Part shown: piece by piece, positions 57,934 to 64,000 of the stretch | Layout: each line of letters starts with the position of its first letter | Numbering within the stretch: position 1 is the stretch's first letter | DNA from: an uncultured Lachnospiraceae bacterium | GTDB lineage: Bacteria > Bacillota > Clostridia > Lachnospirales > Lachnospiraceae | Reading direction: 5' to 3' | Assembly (NCBI GenBank): GCA_900550475.1 | Contig: URSA01000001.1 | Location: 62,001 to 126,000 of the forward strand | Length of the DNA: 64,000 nt | Program-made: the position numbers and the translations under genes | Notes under the pieces: generated by a model | Seen by the model: only the letters and a program-made list of their open reading frames with translations | What the model was told of the DNA's origin: nothing | The model's database searches: none

Positions 57934-60459
57934 ATGGAGAAAAAGAAAACACGAAACAGAATCATAACGGTACTTGTCTGTGCAGCCCTGCTTGCGGGCT
58001 CCTTTGGCGGCGGCTTCCTTGCAGGGCGGCTGACGGTGCCGGAAAGCGTGCCCGCAGCCGGGGAAAGTGCATCAGAAAAGCAGCAGCCGTCGGAGGAGAC
58101 AACGACAGCCGGGACGGATGGGACACAGCCATCGGAAGAAACGGTTTATGGAGATGATGAGTATGTGGAGAGCATGCTTCTGGCAGGGCAGGTTCTCGAC
58201 AGGTACAAGGATGCGCAGTCGCCCTATGGCTATACATATGGGACGCCCATTGCGGGGATCGGCAGATCGGACGGTATTTCCATTAAGCTGTCTTTTGATG
58301 TGGAAAAGCTGGATGTGGAGTACTGGACGGAGCTTTTTGCCTTGTATGAGGACCCTCAGCTTTCGCACAGGATCGGCAATAACTGGGATTACGACAAGGA
58401 GAGCGGCATCGTGACCCTGTCTCCGTCAAACTATCCGGCGGGGTTAATCCGGGTCGGAACGCTGGATACGGTTACGGCAGGAAAATATACCCATGACGAT
58501 ACACAGCTCTTCCCCCATGATGCGGGAACGGACTGGGGAAATCTGGGAACCATGTATCTTGCAAGCTATGTGGACATCGAAACGGGTGAATGGCTGGATA
58601 CGCCCACGGTACAGGTTGTGACCGTTCTGGGAGAGCTGCAGGACACACCCAGACTGACCTACATGTATACGGAGGACGGCAGGGTACATTTCACATGGAC
58701 GGAAGTGGAGGGTGCGGAGCAGTATTTTGTCTGCAAACTGACCTTCCGGGAGGATTCCGGGTCGGATACCTTTCTGAATGTGATCGGCATCACGGAGGAT
58801 GCCACGGACTGGAGCTCGGAGGCGCCGGAGTATGGCTCCGTGACCGCAAATTACAGCTTCCGCAATTATTCCGTGGCAGAGGATGACTGGTACAATGATG
58901 CCTGCAGGGAGAGCCGGATCGCGGAATACGGGGAGGAGCCCGTCAATGTCTGGGATACGGATACCAGATACCGCTATTATGTGATCGCCGTGTCCGGGGA
59001 GGGAAGCTCCATGATGAGCAATCCCGTGGACATTCTGGATATTCAGGAGAACATTCCCATCGGCGTTGCATTCAACACATGGGGGAAAAACGGATACCAT
59101 TCCGGAAAGTATGACACGCTGGAGAGCATTTCCCCTTACGGCTATGTGACCATGGCTGACGGTTCCACCGCCATGAAGCTGATCGACTACGATACCGAGC
59201 ATGCCGTTGTGGTGGAGGACAGGTACATCTACACGGATGAGGACGGAAACTATGTGGAGGGAAAAAATGTCAACGTACTGAAGGTTCCTTACCGCATTGA
59301 GGGTACGCCCTTTGAGGACGTTGCCTGTCTGGAGGATTACGACGAGAGTCATCTTGAGGAGGATCTCCGCTTTTTAGAGGAGCGGGAGGATCTGCTGCGC
59401 AAGAAGGCGGGCGATGTGGTTCTGCGAAACGACATTACCTTTGCAAAGGAGGAGATCGCGCCCATCAAGATTAAGAGGATCGACATTCCCGTCACGGCAA
59501 ACAGTGCGCTCTCAGAGTACCTTGCCATGAACATGCTGGCGGGAACCGGCGTGATCGATGTATCGCAGTTCCCGGAAGCAGCGGATAGCGATATGCTGGC
59601 GGACGCACTTCTGGAGGCGTACTATCAGAATCCCCTGATACTGGGAATCGAGGGCTACCGCATCAACAGGGCGGGGACGGCTGTAAAGGTGGTCTATGAG
59701 GAGACTGCGGAGTCGCTGAGCGAGAAGCAGAACGAGATCAAACAGGCGGTGCTGCAGGTGACAAGAAACCTGATCACCGACGATATGACGGATCTGGAGA
59801 AGGAGTTTGCTATTAACCAGTACCTCTGCGATACCTGCGAATATGACGACGACGCGCTGGAAAATGCGGAGAGCAATGACTTCCGGTATGTGGACAGCGA
59901 GTTCCGGGATTCGTTTACGGCATACGGCGCGCTGTTAAACGGAAGGTGCGTGTGCGCCGGCTATGCGGCAGCGTTCAAGCTCTTGGCGGACGCCGCAGGG
60001 CTTGACAGCGTGGTGGTTACCGGAACGCTTGAGGGAACGCTTCCCCATGCATGGAACAAGGTGCGGATCGACGGGGAGTGGGAGATTCTCGACGTTACCA
60101 ACAACGATAATGAGTTTTTGCAGAATGCGCTCTTAAATCTGCCGGACGAGGCTGGCAGGCGCACGCTTACCGAGGATGCCGACTATGCGCTGGACGGCTG
60201 TCTGAGAAATTATGCGGCGAATAACGGACAGAAGGAATTTTACCGCCTGAACGGCATGTATTACACCTATGACCGGATCGCCGAGAAGCTGGCGGAGCAG
60301 CTTGAGGAGAACGGAACCGCCAGACTGCGCACGGAGTACGCTCTGGATGATGAGATATTCAACCGGATCGGACGCGAGGTGTACGATTACCTGACGGATG
60401 AGGACGCAGAGCTTTATGGCTACTACTGGATGGGCGTCATTTATCTGGAAAAGGAATAG
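57934..60459 (+). CDS. Large secreted or anchored transglutaminase-like protein
   Basis: The 841-residue protein has an N-terminal membrane anchor (about 9-28), a Thr/Glu/Ser linker, several beta-rich modules (one fibronectin-like near 240-370) and a C-terminal transglutaminase-like domain with catalytic Cys in NGRCVCAGYAAAFKLL (about 675), His in LPHAWNKVRI (about 707) and Asp in ILDVTNNDNEF. It probably acts on cell-surface proteins. It lies 25 bases after the anti-sigma-like gene and is likely a target or partner of that system. Confidence 0.8.
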   Translation: MEKKKTRNRIITVLVCAALLAGSFGGGFLAGRLTVPESVPAAGESASEKQQPSEETTTAGTDGTQPSEETVYGDDEYVESMLLAGQVLDRYKDAQSPYGYTYGTPIAGIGRSDGISIKLSFDVEKLDVEYWTELFALYEDPQLSHRIGNNWDYDKESGIVTLSPSNYPAGLIRVGTLDTVTAGKYTHDDTQLFPHDAGTDWGNLGTMYLASYVDIETGEWLDTPTVQVVTVLGELQDTPRLTYMYTEDGRVHFTWTEVEGAEQYFVCKLTFREDSGSDTFLNVIGITEDATDWSSEAPEYGSVTANYSFRNYSVAEDDWYNDACRESRIAEYGEEPVNVWDTDTRYRYYVIAVSGEGSSMMSNPVDILDIQENIPIGVAFNTWGKNGYHSGKYDTLESISPYGYVTMADGSTAMKLIDYDTEHAVVVEDRYIYTDEDGNYVEGKNVNVLKVPYRIEGTPFEDVACLEDYDESHLEEDLRFLEEREDLLRKKAGDVVLRNDITFAKEEIAPIKIKRIDIPVTANSALSEYLAMNMLAGTGVIDVSQFPEAADSDMLADALLEAYYQNPLILGIEGYRINRAGTAVKVVYEETAESLSEKQNEIKQAVLQVTRNLITDDMTDLEKEFAINQYLCDTCEYDDDALENAESNDFRYVDSEFRDSFTAYGALLNGRCVCAGYAAAFKLLADAAGLDSVVVTGTLEGTLPHAWNKVRIDGEWEILDVTNNDNEFLQNALLNLPDEAGRRTLTEDADYALDGCLRNYAANNGQKEFYRLNGMYYTYDRIAEKLAEQLEENGTARLRTEYALDDEIFNRIGREVYDYLTDEDAELYGYYWMGVIYLEKE

Positions 60460-60490
60460 AAAATTGTATCATAGGAAAACCTATGATGCA

Positions 60491-60531
60491 AAAAAAAGGA
60501 GGAAAGCCCTTGTGGGGGCACCTCCTTTTTT
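60491..60531. terminator. Bidirectional terminator
   Basis: AAAAAAGGAGG and CCTCCTTTTTT (60521-60531) around a 18-base middle, with T-runs on both strands. It ends the transglutaminase gene and the converging 96-residue gene. Confidence 0.75.
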
Positions 60532-60539
60532 GTATTTGT

Positions 60540-60830
60540 TCAGCGGTACAGGAAAGGGTGATCGCTGTCGTTGTCCATATCCTCCGCAAGCGCGTCCTTC
60601 ATCTTGGCATCGGCAAGGCATGCTGCCTCACTTTGCAGATCCATATAGCGGATGAAAAGATCCTCAAGCGCTACGCCCTGTTCCTCTGCAATTTCCTGCA
60701 TGATGGGACGGAGCTTTTCAAGCTGCGCGGAGACAGGAACCTTCTGGGGATTGATGTCACCCATGACCTGCTCGGCATATTTGTTGATGCGGGATAATAA
60801 TTTTCTGTCTTCTGCTGTCACAATTGTCAC
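60540..60830 (-). CDS. Hypothetical small cytoplasmic protein
   Basis: The product of about 96 residues (GTG 60830) or 93 residues (GTG 60821, better spaced from AAGGA) is helical and acidic: VTAEDRKLLSRINKYAEQV, LEKLRPIMQEIAEEQG, FIRYMDLQSEAACLAD. No motif; similar unannotated proteins occur in Clostridia. Monocistronic with a terminator at its end. Confidence 0.65.
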   Translation of the reverse strand: MTIVTAEDRKLLSRINKYAEQVMGDINPQKVPVSAQLEKLRPIMQEIAEEQGVALEDLFIRYMDLQSEAACLADAKMKDALAEDMDNDSDHPFLYR

Positions 60831-60970
60831 ATCCTTTTTTCTTATGATGCCTATTATTCTATCATCAATATCTGTCCGTGAAAAGCCTTAATTTTATAAG
60901 GGGTTGTGGTGGGGAATTTTTTTTGATAGAATAAGAATCAAGTAAAGAGTAGCGAAAGAGGAGAATGCAG

Positions 60971-62215
60971 ATGGCAGTGATCAGACCTTTTCGGGCAATC
61001 AGACCGGCGCAGGGATTGGCGGAGCAGACGGCGGCGCTTCCCTATGATGTTTACAACAGACAGGAGGCAAAGGAAGCTGTAAAGGATGCTCCTCTTTCTT
61101 TTTTGCGGATTGACCGTGCGGAGACCTGTTTTGACGACAGTGTAGATACCTATGATGCGCGTGTGTATGAAAAAGCAAGCGAGCTTCTTGCGGAACAGAT
61201 ACAAAACGGCGTTTATATGACGGAGGAGAAGCCCTGTTATTATCTGTATGAGCTTGTGATGGACGGAAGGAGCCAGACGGGGATTGTGGGCTGTGCGTCC
61301 ATCGACGATTACGAGCGGGGTGTGATTAAAAAACATGAAAATACCCGCGCGGACAAGGAGGAGGACAGGATCCGCCATGTGGATGCGCTGAACGCGCAGA
61401 CCGGCCCCATCTTTCTTGCGTACAGAGACAGGGATGACCTGCGGGAGGTGGTGCTGCGGCAGAAAAAGAATGCGCCGCTCTATGATTTCACCTCAGAGGA
61501 CGGCATCTCCCACAGAGTGTACCGGGTGGAGGGGGAAGAGGATACCGGACGCATCCGTGATCTGTTGGCGGGGATGGAGCAGATCTATATTGCGGACGGA
61601 CATCACCGCTGTGCCTCTGCCGTGAAGGTAGGACAGAAAAGGCGGAGGGAGCATCCGGGCTACACGGGGGAGGAGGAATTTAATTACTTTCTCTCGGTGC
61701 TGTTCCCGGACAGCGAGTTGAAGATTTTAGATTACAACCGGGTGGTAAGGGATCTGAACGGATTGACGGAGGAAGCGTTTCTTCAAGAGATTGAAGAACA
61801 ATTCTCCGTCGTGTGCACGGGAAAAGAGGCGGTCAGACCTGCGAGGAAGGGACAGTTCGGCATGTATCTGGGAGGACGCTGGTATTGCCTGAGTGCAAAG
61901 AATACAGATGCAGTGAAGAAAACAAATCCGGTAGAGGGGCTGGATGTTTCGCTTTTGCAGGATACACTGCTTGGCCCCGTACTTGGAATTAAAGATCCCA
62001 AGACGGATAAGAGAATTGATTTCGTGGGCGGAATCAGAGGGCTTTCCGAGCTGGAGAGAAGGGTGCATACGGATATGGCGGTTGCCTTTTCCCTTTACCC
62101 CACATCCATTGCGGAACTGTTTGCCGTGGCGGACGCCGGGCTGTTGATGCCGCCGAAGTCCACATGGTTTGAACCGAAATTGAGGAGCGGACTGTTTATA
62201 CACAGTATTGAATAG
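60971..62215 (+). CDS. DUF1015 protein
   Basis: The 414-residue protein of the DUF1015 (SerC/kinase-like HTH) family: MAVIRPFRAIRPAQG at the start, AALPYDVYNRQEA, FLRIDRAE, IADGHHRCASAVK (about 203-215) and YPTSIAELFAVADAGLLMPPKSTWFEPKLRSGL near the end. DUF1015 is a widespread family of uncertain activity, often near serA/serC; here the ser genes are 5 kb upstream. ATG 60971 is 7 bases after GAGGAG. Confidence 0.88.
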   Translation: MAVIRPFRAIRPAQGLAEQTAALPYDVYNRQEAKEAVKDAPLSFLRIDRAETCFDDSVDTYDARVYEKASELLAEQIQNGVYMTEEKPCYYLYELVMDGRSQTGIVGCASIDDYERGVIKKHENTRADKEEDRIRHVDALNAQTGPIFLAYRDRDDLREVVLRQKKNAPLYDFTSEDGISHRVYRVEGEEDTGRIRDLLAGMEQIYIADGHHRCASAVKVGQKRRREHPGYTGEEEFNYFLSVLFPDSELKILDYNRVVRDLNGLTEEAFLQEIEEQFSVVCTGKEAVRPARKGQFGMYLGGRWYCLSAKNTDAVKKTNPVEGLDVSLLQDTLLGPVLGIKDPKTDKRIDFVGGIRGLSELERRVHTDMAVAFSLYPTSIAELFAVADAGLLMPPKSTWFEPKLRSGLFIHSIE

Positions 62216-62230
62216 AGGGAGGAAAAGCGC

Positions 62231-64000
62231 ATGACAAAGAAATTGTATAAGCTGATGAACTGGCCGGCTATCGAGGAGATCATCTATTCGGAGGCATCGG
62301 ATCCCCACGCGCTTCTGGGACCCCATACGGTGGGAAACGGCACATTGATCCAAATGTTTGCGCCGGGGGCAAAGCGCGCACAGGTGCAGTTCCTGAAGGA
62401 TATGTCGGAAGCGGAAATGGAGCTTGTGGACGAGGACGGCTTTTTTGCGGTGCTGCTCCCGGAGAAGAAAATCGGACAATACCGCTATGTGATCACGGAT
62501 GCGGAGGGGAATGAGACGAACAGGGGCGAGTCCTACCGTTGTGAGCCCCTGATCACGGCAAAGGATGAGGAGCTGTTTGAAAACGGCATTCACTATACGA
62601 TCTATGAAAAACTCGGCGCACACCCCGTGACGGTTGACGGGGGTGACGGCGTGTACTTTGCGGTGTGGGCGCCCAATGCGCTGCGTGTCAGCACCGTTGG
62701 AGATTTCAACCGCTGGGACGGCAGGGTTCACCAGATGAGACGGCTTCCCTCCGGCATTTTTGAGATCTTTGTGCCTGATGCAAAGGTGGGGGACAATTAC
62801 AAGTTTGAGATCAAATTAAAGAACGGGCTCACCTACCTGAAGGCGGATCCTTACGGCAATGCCGCACAGCTAAGGCCGGAAACGGCGTCGGTGGTGACGG
62901 ATCTGCGCGGCTTTTCATGGGAAGATCAGGCATGGTTAAAGGAGCGCGGCAGATTGCAGCGGAAGAATGCGCCCATGAGTGTGTATGAGTTGTATCTGGG
63001 CAGCTTTGTGAAGCCGGAGGAGGGCAGTGAGTACGCAAATTACAGGCAGATCGCTGATGCACTGATTCCATATATCCGCAGGATGGGCTATACCCATGTG
63101 GAGCTTATGCCGGTGATGGAGCATCCGCTTGACGCCTCATGGGGATATCAGGTGATCGGGTACTATGCGCCAACGGCGAGATACGGAACGCCGGAGGATT
63201 TCATGTGCTTTGTGAACGCGCTTCACAAGGCCGGGATCGGCGTGATCTTAGACTGGGTGCCCGCCCACTTCCCAAGGGATACCTACGGGCTGTCAAACTT
63301 TGACGGAACCTGTCTGTATGAGCATAAGGATCCCAGACAGGGGTATCATCCCCACTGGGGCACGCTTCTTTACAACTACGGCAGGGCGGAGGTGCGAAAC
63401 TACCTGATCGCCAACGCATTGTTCTGGGTGGAAAAATATCACGCGGACGGTATCCGTATGGATGCGGTCGCCTCCATGCTCTATCTGGATTACGGCAAGA
63501 ATGACGGCGAATGGGTTGCAAACATGTACGGCGGCAATGAAAACCTTGAGGCAGTGGAGTTTATCAAGCATTTGAACTCCATTCTGAAAAAGAGGAATCC
63601 GGGCGTACTCAGCGTTGCGGAGGAGAGCACCGCATGGCCCATGGTCACGGGCGCACTGGAGGAAGGCGGATTGGGCTTTGACCTGAAATGGAATATGGGC
63701 TTTATGAACGACTACCTGCGGTACATCCGTTTTGATCCTTATTTTAGGAGCCATCACCACAATGAGCTCACGTTCAGCATGATTTATGCGTACAGCGAAC
63801 GCTTCATGCTGGTATTCTCCCACGACGAAGTGGTACACGGAAAATCTTCCATGATCGGCAAAATGCCGGGAACGAGGGATCAGAAATTTGCAAATCTGCG
63901 GCTGTCCTATGCATACATGATGACGCACCCGGGCAAGAAGCTGCTCTTTATGGGACAGGAGCTCGGGGAGTTTGACGAGTGGAACGAGGCAAGGCAGGTA
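62231..64000 (+). CDS. glgB: 1,4-alpha-glucan branching enzyme (3' partial)
   Basis: At least 590 residues, running off the window. It makes alpha-1,6 branches in glycogen. It starts at ATG 62231 behind AGGGAGGAAAAGCGC. Two N-terminal CBM48-like domains (DPHALLGPHTVG; VYFAVWAPNALRVSTVGDFNRWDG) precede a complete GH13 core: DWVPAHF, DGIRMDAV (nucleophile Asp), AEEST (acid/base Glu), FSHDEVVHGK. The first domain (about 25-110) is the extra N1 module. It contrasts with the inactive GlgX-like protein at 33256. Confidence 0.95.
   Translation, partial: MTKKLYKLMNWPAIEEIIYSEASDPHALLGPHTVGNGTLIQMFAPGAKRAQVQFLKDMSEAEMELVDEDGFFAVLLPEKKIGQYRYVITDAEGNETNRGESYRCEPLITAKDEELFENGIHYTIYEKLGAHPVTVDGGDGVYFAVWAPNALRVSTVGDFNRWDGRVHQMRRLPSGIFEIFVPDAKVGDNYKFEIKLKNGLTYLKADPYGNAAQLRPETASVVTDLRGFSWEDQAWLKERGRLQRKNAPMSVYELYLGSFVKPEEGSEYANYRQIADALIPYIRRMGYTHVELMPVMEHPLDASWGYQVIGYYAPTARYGTPEDFMCFVNALHKAGIGVILDWVPAHFPRDTYGLSNFDGTCLYEHKDPRQGYHPHWGTLLYNYGRAEVRNYLIANALFWVEKYHADGIRMDAVASMLYLDYGKNDGEWVANMYGGNENLEAVEFIKHLNSILKKRNPGVLSVAEESTAWPMVTGALEEGGLGFDLKWNMGFMNDYLRYIRFDPYFRSHHHNELTFSMIYAYSERFMLVFSHDEVVHGKSSMIGKMPGTRDQKFANLRLSYAYMMTHPGKKLLFMGQELGEFDEWNEARQV

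Noticed and set aside
61727..62731. 334-codon open frame on the minus strand
   Set aside because: Antisense to the DUF1015 and glgB genes, both with strong family motifs.

Overview
The window looks like a chromosomal piece of a spore-forming, strictly anaerobic Firmicute, most likely Lachnospiraceae (Clostridia). The support is the cotJ spore-coat operon, an [FeFe]-hydrogenase, feoAB, DUF1292, DUF1015 and DUF5662 proteins, strong AGGAGG ribosome binding sites and TTGACA-N17-TATAAT promoters. No species name can be justified from the sequence. The left 24.5 kb is visibly more AT-rich than the rest.

Positions 1 to about 24,510 are the right-hand part of an integrative and conjugative element (ICE); its left end and any relaxase lie outside the window. 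From left to right it carries: a membrane-anchored surface protein with Ig-like repeats and two small partners; a tyrosine recombinase preceded by a dense cluster of inverted repeats; a DUF4417 protein and a JAB/RadC-like protein; a complete Tn916/pCW3-type (Tcp) conjugation operon (TcpA, C, D, E, F, an NlpC/P60 hydrolase, TcpH); a control region of about 5 kb with at least four XRE repressors, a truncated repressor relic, a free-standing repressor tail domain, a lipoprotein, five copies of a 15-bp palindrome GTCCCAAATTGGGAC, and a compact locus resembling a type I toxin-antitoxin mRNA (39-aa hydrophobic peptide, tiny leader ORF, 5' and 3' ends able to pair); and finally a YdjM-like membrane protein, ParA, ParB and a large serine recombinase. 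The element ends inside cotJC: the manganese-catalase-like coat gene is cut after about 140 codons, so the serine recombinase most likely integrated it into a sporulation gene.

From about 24,510 to 64,000 the sequence is ordinary, more GC-rich chromosome: cotJB and cotJA, feoAB under a consensus promoter with a Fur-like dyad, a monomeric [FeFe]-hydrogenase, gltX with an overlapping short UvrD-like helicase, DUF1292, a GlgX-like protein that has lost its catalytic residues, DUF5662, a Cys/Gly/Asn-rich protein, a CheX protein with N-terminal MshEN-like repeats plus a CheY, the potABCD polyamine transporter, a lactonase, aroC, a VanY-type peptidase with tgt and yajC, leuB-ilvD-ilvB with an L,D-transpeptidase, serC-serA, an ECF sigma factor with a membrane partner and a transglutaminase-like protein, DUF1015 and glgB, which runs off the right edge.

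Functionally, the ICE part contains the mating channel (tcp operon), partition (ParAB), recombination (serine recombinase; tyrosine recombinase of unclear role) and a layered repressor circuit that probably keeps transfer silent. All motif calls are by eye; no database search was run.
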